Positions 1-9,002 are shown, numbered from the stretch's first letter. The stretch: DNA of 64,000 nt from Sphingobacteriales bacterium (GCA_016235125.1 JACRLZ010000004.1:186001-250000); one strand, 5' to 3'. A program made the numbers and translations. Notes: generated from the letters alone by a model not told the origin.

Positions 1-1
1 T

Positions 2-829
2 CCATCAAGGGCTCAGGTTATCCGAGTGCTGATGGATGAGCTGACCAGAATTGCATCTCATGAACTCTGGTGGGGAGCCATGGCGATGGATCTGGGCGCT
101 TTCACTCCTTTCTTTCATGCATTCAGAGAAAGAGAAACCATCAATGACATCATGGAGGAAACATGTGGGGCAAGACTGACCATGAACTATATGGTACCCG
201 GTGGAGTGATGCATGATCTTCATCCCGATTTTCAAAAGAGGGTGAAGGGTTTTATACAGCTCTATAAAAAGAAAATTCATGAATATGATGAGCTGGTCAC
301 TGGTAACATCATTTTCCAGAACCGGATGAAAAACGTTGGCGTGTTAACTGCAGAAGATGCGGTTTCTTATGGATGCACCGGCCCCACTGCAAGAGGCAGC
401 GGCGTTAGTTGCGACATACGTAAAGTATATCCTTACGAAATTTATAATAAACTGGAATTTGATGAGGTGCTGGAGACAGGATGTGATTCATTTGCCCGCT
501 ACCTTATCCGTATCCGGGAAATGCATCAATCCATCCGAATCATTGAACAATTAATAGATAATATTCCTGAAGGTGATTTTCAGGCAAAAACAAAAGCTGT
601 GCTGAAATTGCCCAAGGGAGAGTTTTATACAAGAGTGGAAACAGCAAGAGGTGAACTGGGAGTGTACATTGTGAGTGAAGGTGGAACAACACCTTATCGT
701 ATTAAATTCCGTTCACCGGGATTTTCAAATTTGTCAGTGCTGGATCACATTGCCAAAGGGAGTAAGATAGGTGATTTGGTGGCGATGATGGGAACATTGG
801 ATTTAGTAATACCTGATATTGACAGGTAA
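2..829 (+). CDS. nuoD: NADH-quinone oxidoreductase subunit D (NuoD), 5' partial
   Basis: This is the C-terminal part of the 49-kDa quinone-binding subunit of complex I, which sits in the peripheral arm on the cytoplasmic face of the membrane. The frame is already open at base 2 and reads Q-V-I-R-V-L-M-D-E-L, an internal NuoD segment, so the GTG at 26 is not the start and the gene begins before the window. Family hallmarks visible are RIASHELWW, the GARLTMNYMVPGG stretch, GPTARGSG and the C-terminal GDLVAMMGTLDLVIPDIDR, which ends the protein normally. It is followed by a 370-base gap and then nuoH, so nuoE, nuoF and nuoG are not at their usual place. Identity is very secure. Confidence 0.95.
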   Translation, partial: PSRAQVIRVLMDELTRIASHELWWGAMAMDLGAFTPFFHAFRERETINDIMEETCGARLTMNYMVPGGVMHDLHPDFQKRVKGFIQLYKKKIHEYDELVTGNIIFQNRMKNVGVLTAEDAVSYGCTGPTARGSGVSCDIRKVYPYEIYNKLEFDEVLETGCDSFARYLIRIREMHQSIRIIEQLIDNIPEGDFQAKTKAVLKLPKGEFYTRVETARGELGVYIVSEGGTTPYRIKFRSPGFSNLSVLDHIAKGSKIGDLVAMMGTLDLVIPDIDR

Positions 830-927
830 TAAGCCGGGCCTCCCTGCCCTCCGAAGGAGGGTTCTGGGACTCCGATTATTTGGCAAGTTCTTATTGTTAT
901 TGAAAAGTATTATCGTGAAAATACTAC

Positions 928-1014
928 AGCCCGGTAGGGGCTGAATGTCGGTAGCCCCGGATGAAATCCGGGGACAAGAAATGAAATGAATCAATCAGAA
1001 CCCCGCAGGGGTTC
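928..1014. repeat. cluster of three REP-like hairpins
   Basis: Three GC-rich palindromes follow each other: 928-942, 955-973 (8-base arms) and 998-1014 (7-base arms, followed by AATAAT). The combination of a CCCCGG...CCGGGG hairpin with a GAACCCC...GGGGTTC hairpin is a recurring intergenic repeat type in Bacteroidota. No mobilising transposase gene is in the window. A role in mRNA 3'-end protection or partial termination between nuoD and nuoH is possible but not shown. Confidence 0.65.
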
Positions 1015-1100
1015 AATAATAAGATGAGTAGAATTACCGAACGATGAAGTGAGTGACACAACAGACGATGATAGTAGTAATGCAGATGGCTAAGTAAAAT

Positions 1101-1135
1101 AATGAACATTGAACAAGAAACATCGAATAATGAAG
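1101..1135. repeat. 35-base dispersed repeat, copy 1
   Basis: This AT-rich segment (start AATGAACATTGAACAAG) matches the segment at 8446-8480 at 27 of 35 positions by eye. Both copies lie in gaps bounding the nuoH-N block, one before nuoH and one after nuoN. It looks like a member of a short intergenic repeat family with a GAACA...GAAGT core. Confidence 0.6.
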
Positions 1136-1199
1136 TATAAAACACTTTAAATAATAAACGACCTTAAGTTCCGCCTTCGGCGGGATTTAGGGAGGCCCT

Positions 1200-2276
1200 A
1201 TGTGGAGTTTTTCTGAAATAGCAAACAGTATTCATGAATGGTTGAGCAAGACATTCAACCCTACATGGACGTTGATCTTTGAAATGGTCATTGCCGGTGT
1301 GGCGGTGATTGGTTTGTTTGCTTTATTGGGATTGGTACTGGTGATCATGGAAAGAAAAGTATCGGCCTGGATGCAGATAAGGTTGGGCCCTAATAGAGTT
1401 GGTCCGAAAGGAATGTTACAGTCATTAGCTGATACGGTCAAGCTGATTGTAAAAGAAGGCCTTACCCCGAATGGCGCTGATAAGATCATGTTTAACCTTG
1501 CGCCTTTCATTGCCATGATCGTTGCCATGCTATTGTTGGCTCCGATTGCTTTTGCCAAAAATTTCCAGTTATGGGATTTGAACATCGGTGTGCTGTATGT
1601 GTCGGCTGTTTCGTCTATCATGGTCATCAGTATATTAATAGCGGGATGGTCGAGCAATAATAAATACTCATTGCTTGGGGCCATGCGCAGCGGTGCACAG
1701 ATCGTCAGTTATGAATTATCAGCCGGACTTTCCATTTTAGCGATTGTAGTACTGAGTGGCAGTTTACAGGTTTCTGATATTATTAATTCACAGGCCGATG
1801 GCTGGTGGATATTCAAAGGACATATCCCTGCTATCATTGCATTCATCACATTCATTATTGCTGTGACGGCAGAAACTAACCGAGCACCATTTGATCTTGC
1901 AGAAGCAGAATCTGAATTGACCGCAGGTTTTCATACTGAATATTCAGGGATGAAATTTGCCCTGTTCTTCCTTGCTGAATATGTGAATGTGTTTATTGTC
2001 TGTGCTATCGGCGCTACACTATTCCTTGGTGGATGGATGCCTTTCCATATTGGAAACTGGACAGGATTCAATCATGCAATGGATTATATACCGTCCAGTA
2101 TTTGGTTCTTTGGAAAAACATTCTTCCTGATATTTGTCATTATGTGGTTCAGGTGGACATTCCCGAGATTACGCATTGACCAGTTATTGAATTTAGAATG
2201 GAAATATTTATTGCCAATCAGTATGATTAATTTATTACTTGTAACAGTGATGGCAATATTAAAATGGCATTTTTAA
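1200..2276 (+). CDS. nuoH: NADH-quinone oxidoreductase subunit H (NuoH)
   Basis: NuoH is the membrane subunit of complex I that forms much of the quinone cavity and links the peripheral and membrane arms. The 358-residue protein has the expected length and about eight membrane spans. Signatures are ERKVSAWMQIRLGPNRVGP near residue 55, and the acidic loop AETNRAPFDLAEAESELTAG followed by HTEYSGMKF near residue 215, which shapes the quinone site. The ATG at 1200 follows a GGGAGG-type ribosome binding stretch donated by the preceding hairpin repeat. nuoI follows after 3 bases, so the H-N genes form one operon. Confidence 0.97.
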   Translation: MWSFSEIANSIHEWLSKTFNPTWTLIFEMVIAGVAVIGLFALLGLVLVIMERKVSAWMQIRLGPNRVGPKGMLQSLADTVKLIVKEGLTPNGADKIMFNLAPFIAMIVAMLLLAPIAFAKNFQLWDLNIGVLYVSAVSSIMVISILIAGWSSNNKYSLLGAMRSGAQIVSYELSAGLSILAIVVLSGSLQVSDIINSQADGWWIFKGHIPAIIAFITFIIAVTAETNRAPFDLAEAESELTAGFHTEYSGMKFALFFLAEYVNVFIVCAIGATLFLGGWMPFHIGNWTGFNHAMDYIPSSIWFFGKTFFLIFVIMWFRWTFPRLRIDQLLNLEWKYLLPISMINLLLVTVMAILKWHF

Positions 2277-2279
2277 AAC

Positions 2280-2753
2280 ATGGCTGTTGGTAAATACATA
2301 AAAGATGTTTTTGGTGTGGTAAAGTCGCTGGCTACGGGTATGAAACGTACCCTGTATTATTTCTTTCATCATAAAGAGATCATCACACAGGAATACCCGG
2401 ACAACCGTGACACTTTGGTTTTACCTGAACGGTTCAAAGGTGAAGTGGTAATGCCGCATGATGAAAAGAATGAACATCGCTGCACCGGTTGCCAGGCCTG
2501 TGAGCTTGCCTGTCCTAACGGAACAATTAAAGTGATTACTAAGTTTGATATGATAGACGGAAAGAAAAAGAAAGCTATAGATAAGCTGGTTTATCACCTC
2601 GAACTTTGCACCATGTGTAATTTGTGCATCGAGGCTTGCCCTTCTGATGCAATTAAAATGGCTCAGACTTTTGAACACAGCGTATTTGACAGGAATAAAC
2701 TGATAAAAGTTTTAAACAACCCCGGATCAAAAATCATGGAGGGTGTGGAATAA
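2280..2753 (+). CDS. nuoI: NADH-quinone oxidoreductase subunit I (NuoI)
   Basis: NuoI is the 8Fe ferredoxin-like subunit that carries clusters N6a and N6b and passes electrons towards N2 and quinone. The 157-residue protein has two complete [4Fe-4S] motifs, CTGCQACELACP near residue 67 and CTMCNLCIEACP near residue 107. The N terminus has the amphipathic stretch typical of the family. Its stop codon TAA overlaps the ATG of nuoJ by one base, so the two are probably translationally coupled. In complexes lacking NuoEFG this subunit has been proposed as an electron entry region; whether that applies here depends on whether nuoEFG exist elsewhere. Confidence 0.97.
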   Translation: MAVGKYIKDVFGVVKSLATGMKRTLYYFFHHKEIITQEYPDNRDTLVLPERFKGEVVMPHDEKNEHRCTGCQACELACPNGTIKVITKFDMIDGKKKKAIDKLVYHLELCTMCNLCIEACPSDAIKMAQTFEHSVFDRNKLIKVLNNPGSKIMEGVE

Positions 2754-3271
2754 TGAACGGCTCTGATATCATATTTTATTTACTGGCAGCATTGACACTG
2801 GTTTGTGCTGTATTATCTGTTTCTACACGGCAAATCTTCCGTGCTGCCATTTATTTATTGTTCACTTTGATTGGTATTGCAGGCATTTATTTCTGGTTGG
2901 ATTATCAGTTCATTGCCGCTGTACAGATTGTGGTGTATGTCGGCGGTATTGTGGTTCTGATCATCTTCTCCATTTTCCTTACACAACAGGCCGGAGAAAA
3001 ATTACCCAAGCAAAAAATTGGCAGGAAAATATTTTCCGCTTTAGCTGTGTTTTGTGGTTTTGGCTTAACCATGCTGCAGGTTTACCAACATGATTTTATT
3101 GAAACGGAAAACGAAGCAATAACCACCAATGTTGCTGACATCGGGAGAAAGATGCTTAGTACCAATGCCGAAGGTTATGCATTGCCTTTTGAAGTAGTGA
3201 GCATGTTGTTATTGGCTGCGATGATCGGCTGTATTGTGATCGCTTTAAAAAGTAAACCGGAAACGAAATGA
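2753..3271 (+). CDS. nuoJ: NADH-quinone oxidoreductase subunit J (NuoJ)
   Basis: NuoJ is a small membrane subunit of complex I next to the proton-pumping modules. The 172-residue product has about five hydrophobic spans and the characteristic segment QIVVYVGGIVVLIIF near residue 57. It starts inside the nuoI stop codon and its own TGA overlaps the nuoK ATG, which gives a chain of coupled genes. Length is normal for Bacteroidota. Confidence 0.95.
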   Translation: MNGSDIIFYLLAALTLVCAVLSVSTRQIFRAAIYLLFTLIGIAGIYFWLDYQFIAAVQIVVYVGGIVVLIIFSIFLTQQAGEKLPKQKIGRKIFSALAVFCGFGLTMLQVYQHDFIETENEAITTNVADIGRKMLSTNAEGYALPFEVVSMLLLAAMIGCIVIALKSKPETK

Positions 3272-3582
3272 TGCAACCGGGACTATATCATTTACTATTT
3301 ATCAGCGCTGCACTGTTCTTTATCGGCATATATGGCTTCTTTACACGCAGAAACCTTATCACTATGCTCATGAGCATTGAACTGATACTGAACAGTGTGA
3401 ACCTGAATTTTATCGCATTTAATAAATACCTGTGGCCGCATAAAATGGATGGACTGTTTTTTACTGTATTCATCATTGCCATTGCTGCGGCGGAAGCAGC
3501 CGTAGCCATCGCTATTATCATTAATCTGTACCGCAGCCATAATTCAATTGACGTTGAAAATGCTGAAGAATTAAAATATTAA
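3268..3582 (+). CDS. nuoK: NADH-quinone oxidoreductase subunit K (NuoK)
   Basis: NuoK is a three-helix membrane subunit related to MrpC that takes part in proton translocation. The 104-residue protein carries the two conserved buried glutamates, in MLMSIELILNSVNLNF (near residue 36) and in IAAAEAAVAIAI (near residue 70). It overlaps the end of nuoJ by four bases (ATGA). A 40-base gap with a CCCCTAAAGGGG hairpin separates it from nuoL. Confidence 0.96.
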   Translation: MMQPGLYHLLFISAALFFIGIYGFFTRRNLITMLMSIELILNSVNLNFIAFNKYLWPHKMDGLFFTVFIIAIAAAEAAVAIAIIINLYRSHNSIDVENAEELKY

Positions 3583-3589
3583 CCCCCAT

Positions 3590-3601
3590 CCCCTAAAGGG
3601 G
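3590..3601. repeat. short intergenic palindrome between nuoK and nuoL
   Basis: The sequence CCCCTAAAGGGG is a perfect palindrome in a cccca...gtttggg context. It is the compact Bacteroidota-type intergenic hairpin and resembles the elements around 847 and 1171. It lies within the nuo operon, so full termination is unlikely. Confidence 0.5.
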
Positions 3602-3622
3602 AGTTTGGGAAACAAGAAATAA

Positions 3623-5554
3623 ATGAACCTTGGTTTACAGATAGCACTTATTCCTTTGTTACCTCTGGCAGGTTTCGTTCTGCTGGGGTTGTTTGGCAGA
3701 AAATATCTCAAGAAAAGTTCTGGTATCATCGGAACTATCCTTTTACTGGCATCAACGGTTCTTGCCCTGTACACTGCTTATGAATATTTCTTTGTGTATG
3801 GAAAAGTAGCAGGAGCTTACCAAAAATTTGTTCCGCTTAGTTATACCTGGCTGGAGTTTTCCAAAGGTGTTTCGATTGATATGGGCATCCTGCTCGATCC
3901 GATTTCAGTAATGATGTTGGTAGTAGTAACATTTGTTTCGTTAATGGTGCATATCTACAGCCTTGGTTACATGAAAGGCGAAGAAAGATTCCCTACTTAT
4001 TATTCTTTCCTTGGCCTGTTCACTTTCTCCATGCTTGGGCTGGTTATTTCTTCCAATCTTTTCCAGATCTATATTTTTTGGGAACTGGTTGGTGTCTCTT
4101 CATTTTTACTAATTGGTTATTATTATAATAAGCCATCAGCAGTTGCTGCCTGCAAGAAAGCATTTATTGTTACCCGTTTCGCCGACCTTGGTTTCTTAAT
4201 TGGCATATTGATATTATCATACAGTTCAGGCACTCTTGATTTCAATACGCTGATTTCAACCCTGACTTCATCCGGAACGGGCCAGGCGAAAGCAGTGGCT
4301 TCAACTTTTCTTGGTGCATCTGCAGTAACATGGGGAGCTGCATTGGTCTTTATAGGCGGCGCAGGAAAGAGTGCCATGTTCCCGCTGCATATTTGGTTGC
4401 CCGATGCGATGGAAGGCCCTACTCCTGTTTCGGCATTGATACATGCTGCAACGATGGTAGTGGCCGGTGTTTTTCTTGTAGCAAGATTATTCCCTGTTTT
4501 CTCCATTACTACTCCGGGAGTATTGGAAATAGTCGGATGGGTGGGAGCTATCTCGGCTATCATCGCTGCTATCATTGCCTGCACACAGACAGATATAAAA
4601 AGAGTGCTGGCTTATTCCACCATGTCGCAGATCGGGTTCATGATGTTTGCATTGGGCGTTTCGAAATATGGCGGCGAAGCAGGCCTTGGTTATACGGCTT
4701 CCATGTTCCATCTTTTCACCCATGCTATGTTCAAAGCGTTGTTGTTCCTCGGTGCCGGGGCTGTTATACATTATATCCACAGCAATGAAATGAAAGACAT
4801 GGGTGGACTCAGAAAATATTTACCAATAACCCATATAACATTTCTGATCGCCTGTCTTGCTATTGCCGGCGTGCCTCCATTTGCTGGATTCTTCAGCAAG
4901 GAAGAAATTTTACTGGCTGCTTATCATAACAACCCTGCTATTTATTGGATCGCATTATTTACATCCGGACTGACTGCATTTTATATGTTCCGTTTATATT
5001 TCTCCATTTTCTGGAACAAAGAACATCATCCTCATGGAGAAAAACAGAGCGAGGGAGGATTTTCCATGATGATCCCTCTTATCCTATTAGCCATTGGCGC
5101 AGCTGCAGCAGGCTTTATCCCATTTGGAAAATATGTAAGCACTGATGGTACAGTATTGGAAAGTCATTTTGATCTGCAGTTCTCAGCACTTCCGGTGGCG
5201 GTTGGCCTGGCAGGTATATTCATCGCTATGTGGCTTTACAGAAAAGAAAGCGAAAGACCCGGCAAGCTTACCGCTTCGATTTACAGTATATATAAAACTG
5301 CTTACAACAAATTTTATATTGATGAAATATATACGTTCATCACTAAGAAAATTATTTTCAATCTGATTGGCAAACCCGCAGCATGGTTTGATAAAAATGT
5401 GGTGGATGGACTGGTGAACCTGACAGGGAAAGCCACGGCAGAGGTTTCAGAAGACATTAAGAAAGTACAGTCCGGCAAAGTGCAGCAATATGCCATTTAT
5501 TTCCTCGTGGGAGTAATTGGGCTGGCTGTATTGTTTATCTATATATGGAAATAA
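3623..5554 (+). CDS. nuoL: NADH-quinone oxidoreductase subunit L (NuoL)
   Basis: NuoL is the distal antiporter-like proton-pumping subunit of complex I. The 643-residue protein has the expected size, including the C-terminal lateral helix region and last membrane span. Family segments include IYIFWELVGVSSFLLIGYYY near residue 155 (the conserved membrane Glu), MFPLHIWLPDAMEGPTPVSA near residue 252, and LAYSTMSQIGFMM near residue 329. The ATG at 3623 is the first in frame and gives a hydrophobic first span. nuoM starts 7 bases downstream. Confidence 0.97.
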   Translation: MNLGLQIALIPLLPLAGFVLLGLFGRKYLKKSSGIIGTILLLASTVLALYTAYEYFFVYGKVAGAYQKFVPLSYTWLEFSKGVSIDMGILLDPISVMMLVVVTFVSLMVHIYSLGYMKGEERFPTYYSFLGLFTFSMLGLVISSNLFQIYIFWELVGVSSFLLIGYYYNKPSAVAACKKAFIVTRFADLGFLIGILILSYSSGTLDFNTLISTLTSSGTGQAKAVASTFLGASAVTWGAALVFIGGAGKSAMFPLHIWLPDAMEGPTPVSALIHAATMVVAGVFLVARLFPVFSITTPGVLEIVGWVGAISAIIAAIIACTQTDIKRVLAYSTMSQIGFMMFALGVSKYGGEAGLGYTASMFHLFTHAMFKALLFLGAGAVIHYIHSNEMKDMGGLRKYLPITHITFLIACLAIAGVPPFAGFFSKEEILLAAYHNNPAIYWIALFTSGLTAFYMFRLYFSIFWNKEHHPHGEKQSEGGFSMMIPLILLAIGAAAAGFIPFGKYVSTDGTVLESHFDLQFSALPVAVGLAGIFIAMWLYRKESERPGKLTASIYSIYKTAYNKFYIDEIYTFITKKIIFNLIGKPAAWFDKNVVDGLVNLTGKATAEVSEDIKKVQSGKVQQYAIYFLVGVIGLAVLFIYIWK

Positions 5555-5561
5555 AAACTGA

Positions 5562-7037
5562 ATGAACCTTTTATTACTCATATTGGCTCCGTTGGTTACC
5601 GCAGTGGCAGCATTGCTGGCCCGCAGTAAATGGCAGGTGAGATGGATCTCTTTTGCAGGTTCTGTAGTTCAACTGATCCTGGCCTTTGTATTGTTGTTTG
5701 CATTCCAAAATGAAAGGGGGACAGGAAATGCAACACAAATGTTGTTTGAGCAGAACTACAACATCTTCCCGGCATGGAATATCAATTTTCATCTGGGAGT
5801 AGATGGTATCTCAGTAGCAATGATACTGCTGACCTCTTTTGTAGTGGTAGCCGGTGTGCTGGTATCATGGAATATAGAAAAAATGACCAAAGAGTTTTAT
5901 TTCCTGCTCACCCTGCTTGCACTCGGCGCTTATGGATTTTTTATTTCTCTAGATTTATTTGTTCTTTTCTTCTTCCTTGAAATTGCAGTGATCCCAAAAT
6001 ATTTGTTGATCGGCATCTGGGGTAGCGGCAAGAAAGAATACAGCGCCAATAAACTGGCATTGATGCTGATGGGTGGCTCTGCATTGGTACTGGTTGGCAT
6101 ACTAGGACTATATTTTTCATCTGGACACAGTTTTGATTTACTCAGTCTATCAAAGATGAATATTGCAAAAGGAACACAGAGCATCATCTTTCCTTTATTA
6201 TTTGTTGGTTTTGGAGTATTCACTGCCTTGTTCCCATTTCATACATGGGTACCCGATGGTCATTCTTCAGCACCAACAGCGGGGTCTATGTTCCTCGCAG
6301 GTATCTCTATGAAATTAGGAGGCTATGGTTGTTTGCGGGTGGCTACCTATTTATTGCCGGAAGGAGCAAAAGAATATGCCAATATCATTATCATACTTGC
6401 TTCCATTGCGATTTTATATGGCGCCTTCGCTACGATGATGCAGAAGGACCTGAAATATATCAATGCTTACTCATCCATCAGCCATTGTGGTTTTGTATTG
6501 CTTGGAATTGGCATGTTGACAAAAACCGCCATTACCGGCGCTGTGATGCAGATGGTAAGTCATGGTTTGATGACAGCTCTTTTCTTCGCAGTGATCGGAA
6601 TGATATACGACCGAACACATACAAGACAGGTAAGTGAAATGAGCGGACTGATGAGAATGATGCCATTCATCAGCACAGTATTTTTCATAGTAGGCCTTTG
6701 TTCATTGGGTTTGCCGGGACTAAGTGGTTTTGTGGCAGAAATGACCATCTTCATGGGTTCATGGGAAAATGCTGATATGTTTCATCGCATCGCCACCATC
6801 ATTGCCTGTATGTCCATTGTAGTCACGGCGGTTTATATATTAAGAGCCATTGGACAGGTAGCCATGGGACCGGCAAAAGAAAGTTTTTTACAGCTGACCG
6901 ACGCAAAGTGGAATGAAAGAATGGCCGCAGCGATATTGGTAATTGGCATTCTTGCAATAGGTATCATTCCCGGATGGTTGAATGAGCTGCTGAAACCGGC
7001 ATCAGAAGTTATTATGAATAAAATCGGAGCAAAATAA
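5562..7037 (+). CDS. nuoM: NADH-quinone oxidoreductase subunit M (NuoM)
   Basis: NuoM is the second antiporter-like proton-pumping subunit of complex I. The 491-residue protein contains the conserved FFFLEIAVIPKYLLIGIWG (key Glu near residue 140), FPFHTWVPDGHSSAPTAGSM near residue 226 followed by the conserved Lys of SMKLGG, and YSSISHCGFVLLG near residue 306. It sits 7 bases after nuoL and 6 bases before nuoN, as expected for one operon. Confidence 0.97.
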   Translation: MNLLLLILAPLVTAVAALLARSKWQVRWISFAGSVVQLILAFVLLFAFQNERGTGNATQMLFEQNYNIFPAWNINFHLGVDGISVAMILLTSFVVVAGVLVSWNIEKMTKEFYFLLTLLALGAYGFFISLDLFVLFFFLEIAVIPKYLLIGIWGSGKKEYSANKLALMLMGGSALVLVGILGLYFSSGHSFDLLSLSKMNIAKGTQSIIFPLLFVGFGVFTALFPFHTWVPDGHSSAPTAGSMFLAGISMKLGGYGCLRVATYLLPEGAKEYANIIIILASIAILYGAFATMMQKDLKYINAYSSISHCGFVLLGIGMLTKTAITGAVMQMVSHGLMTALFFAVIGMIYDRTHTRQVSEMSGLMRMMPFISTVFFIVGLCSLGLPGLSGFVAEMTIFMGSWENADMFHRIATIIACMSIVVTAVYILRAIGQVAMGPAKESFLQLTDAKWNERMAAAILVIGILAIGIIPGWLNELLKPASEVIMNKIGAK

Positions 7038-7043
7038 AATTGA

Positions 7044-8447
7044 ATGATGAATGATCTCTGGATATTGATGAAATCTGAACTGGTGATTACCCTCATCATT
7101 TTCATCCTGCTGTTCATAAAACTCAGCAGAGGGATGAAGAATGAATCATTGCTGGCGCTGACCCAAATTTTATTGCTTGCCAATTTTATCATTGGATTCT
7201 TCTTTAATAAACAGGGAAGTTTATTCGGTGATATGTTCTATACAACACCACTGATTGTGTTGCAGAAAAATATTCTGAATCTCGGCGTTTATCTTATTTC
7301 ATTACTCTGTTCCGGCTGGTTGAAGAAAACACCTCATCTTCCTGAGTTCTTCATGCTGATGTTATCTGCTTTGCTTGGAATGTTCTTTATGATTTCCAGC
7401 GGAAATCTTCTGATGTTTTATTTATCCCTTGAGCTGGCTTCCATCCCTGTTGCCGCCATGGCCAATTTCGACCTTGAAAAGAAACGTTCTTCCGAAGGAG
7501 CGATGAAGATGATACTTTCTTCAGCCTTCTCTTCCGGTATTTTGTTATTCGGTATTTCATTGATCTACGGCGCCACAGGAACCATAAGCTTTGCTCAACT
7601 GTCTTCGCAACTGGATGGAAGTCCGCTGCAGATACTGGCATTTGTATTTTTATTTGCCGCCTTTGCTTTTAAGCTTTCAGTTGTACCGTTCCATTTATGG
7701 ACCGCTGATGTGTATGAAGGCTCCCCTATTGCGGCTACTTCTTTTCTTTCTGTTATTTCAAAAGGAGCTATTGCATTTGTTTTCATCAGCGCTTTGTACA
7801 GGGTCTTTCAACCACTGCAGGAAACATGGTATATAATGTTGGTTATTCTTGCCATTGCAACAATGGTTATCGGTAATCTGTTTGCGTTGCGCCAGCAAAA
7901 CATCAAACGTTTCCTTGCCTTTTCATCTATTGCACAGGTTGGGTTTATACTTGTTGCCATCAGCAGTAATGATAGTGCAGGCATTTCATCAGTAGTTTAT
8001 TTTATCCTGATATATGTCTTTTCCAACCTCGCTGCTTTTGGTGTGGCATCAGTTATCACAGATCAAACGGGAAAAGAAAATATTGACGACTATAAAGGGC
8101 TGTACAAAACCAATCCATTTCTTACATGGATACTGACACTGGCTTTATTTTCTCTTGCCGGAATTCCACCAACCGCAGGTTTCTTTGGTAAATTATTTTT
8201 AATCAGCGCCGGTGCAGCCAAAGCCAACTATGGATTCATAATTGTTGTAGTGTTGAACCTGGTCATTTCGCTTTATTACTACTTAAGAATTGTAAGGGCC
8301 ATGTTCATGGATAAAAATGAACAGCCAGTTGAAAAGATAAAAGTAACTGCTGCCGGAAAATTTGCTTTGATACTTTGCGCAGCAGGTATAGTGCTGGTGG
8401 GGTTATTGAGTTGGATTTATGACTACATTGTAATGATAAATAAATAA
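7044..8447 (+). CDS. nuoN: NADH-quinone oxidoreductase subunit N (NuoN)
   Basis: NuoN is the third antiporter-like subunit of complex I, proximal in the membrane arm. The 467-residue protein has MFYLSLELASIPVAAMANF near residue 128, VVPFHLWTADVYEGSPIAAT near residue 214 and FLAFSSIAQVGFILVA near residue 289. The closing stretch FSLAGIPPTAGFFGK is also typical. It is the last nuo gene, and its stop overlaps a dispersed repeat that fills the following gap. Confidence 0.96.
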   Translation: MMNDLWILMKSELVITLIIFILLFIKLSRGMKNESLLALTQILLLANFIIGFFFNKQGSLFGDMFYTTPLIVLQKNILNLGVYLISLLCSGWLKKTPHLPEFFMLMLSALLGMFFMISSGNLLMFYLSLELASIPVAAMANFDLEKKRSSEGAMKMILSSAFSSGILLFGISLIYGATGTISFAQLSSQLDGSPLQILAFVFLFAAFAFKLSVVPFHLWTADVYEGSPIAATSFLSVISKGAIAFVFISALYRVFQPLQETWYIMLVILAIATMVIGNLFALRQQNIKRFLAFSSIAQVGFILVAISSNDSAGISSVVYFILIYVFSNLAAFGVASVITDQTGKENIDDYKGLYKTNPFLTWILTLALFSLAGIPPTAGFFGKLFLISAGAAKANYGFIIVVVLNLVISLYYYLRIVRAMFMDKNEQPVEKIKVTAAGKFALILCAAGIVLVGLLSWIYDYIVMINK

Positions 8448-8537
8448 TGAACCCCGAACAAGGAATATCGAACACCGAAGTCTTCAAACTACTTACTTCA
8501 ACATTCATTATTCCCTGTTCAATATTCGATATTCTTT
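8446..8537. repeat. dispersed repeat (copy 2) forming a long imperfect inverted repeat
   Basis: The first 35 bases match the copy at 1101-1135. The left arm (GAACAAGGAATATCGAACAC) and the reverse complement of the right arm near 8494-8520 agree at most positions, so the transcript could fold into a long imperfect hairpin with its tip around 8482-8492. The element spans the whole gap between nuoN and the next gene and could act as a leaky terminator at the end of nuo. Confidence 0.55.
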
Positions 8538-8918
8538 ATGGCACTAAATAAAAATCATGAATTCGAAGAGCTGAACGGTGTGAAATGTGGCATCGTGGAA
8601 AAGAATGTATCGCCAGAAAGACTTGCTTTCTTAAAAAGCTTGCTTGCGTTTAACGGATTTGAAGTAATAGCTGTGCCCTCACCTCCTCCAAAAGTTGCGC
8701 CTGCTCCTGCGCCTAAGGAAGGCGAAATTCAACCACCTCCCCCTCCACCTGCACCCGAAACCTTCACTGTTGGTGTTACCGATTACACTTTCAATTGGGT
8801 AAATGCCATTTTTGGCCGCCAATTAAAAACACAGGACGGTCATTTTGTTACATTGGCTTACTGGCAACAAAAGGAATCTGTAAGTGATGATGAGATTCCC
8901 TACTATGAACATCCATAG
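8538..8918 (+). CDS. small proline-rich protein of unknown function
   Basis: This 126-residue soluble protein has no signal peptide. A short folded N-terminal part (to about residue 52) is joined by a proline-rich linker (residues 54-80, several runs of P and PAP) to a C-terminal part beginning TFTVGVTDYTFNWVNAIFGR and ending in acidic and aromatic residues. I do not recognise a named domain. It follows nuoN on the same strand, and similar small proteins occur next to respiratory genes in related bacteria as far as I recall, but I cannot assign a function. The reading frame is convincing from its amino acid pattern and ATG start. Confidence 0.7.
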   Translation: MALNKNHEFEELNGVKCGIVEKNVSPERLAFLKSLLAFNGFEVIAVPSPPPKVAPAPAPKEGEIQPPPPPPAPETFTVGVTDYTFNWVNAIFGRQLKTQDGHFVTLAYWQQKESVSDDEIPYYEHP

Positions 8919-9002
8919 AAGCATTTTACCTTCTCTTAATGACAAAAATCAAGTCCATTAGTGACCTGAGTATCTGAAAAGAAATGCTTTCAGTCATAAC
9001 TA

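Larger units (their letters stand above)
830..1199. other. 370-base repeat-rich gap between nuoD and nuoH
   Basis: No gene is seen here. The gap holds a chain of short perfect hairpins: CCCTCC-GAA-GGAGGG at 847-861, AGCCC-GGTA-GGGGCT at 928-942, CCCCGGAT-GAA-ATCCGGGG at 955-973, GAACCCC-GCA-GGGGTTC at 998-1014 and CCGCC-TTC-GGCGG at 1171-1183. The outer pieces (gggcctccct at 836 and agggaggccc at 1189) are inverted copies of each other. These resemble the intergenic hairpin repeats common in Bacteroidota. The last copy supplies the purine-rich stretch just before the nuoH ATG. In most 14-subunit nuo operons this position holds nuoE, nuoF and nuoG. Confidence 0.8.

Noticed and set aside
26-829. 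nuoD starting at the GTG at 26
   Set aside because: The frame is open upstream to base 2 and reads as internal NuoD sequence, so the gene is cut by the window edge.
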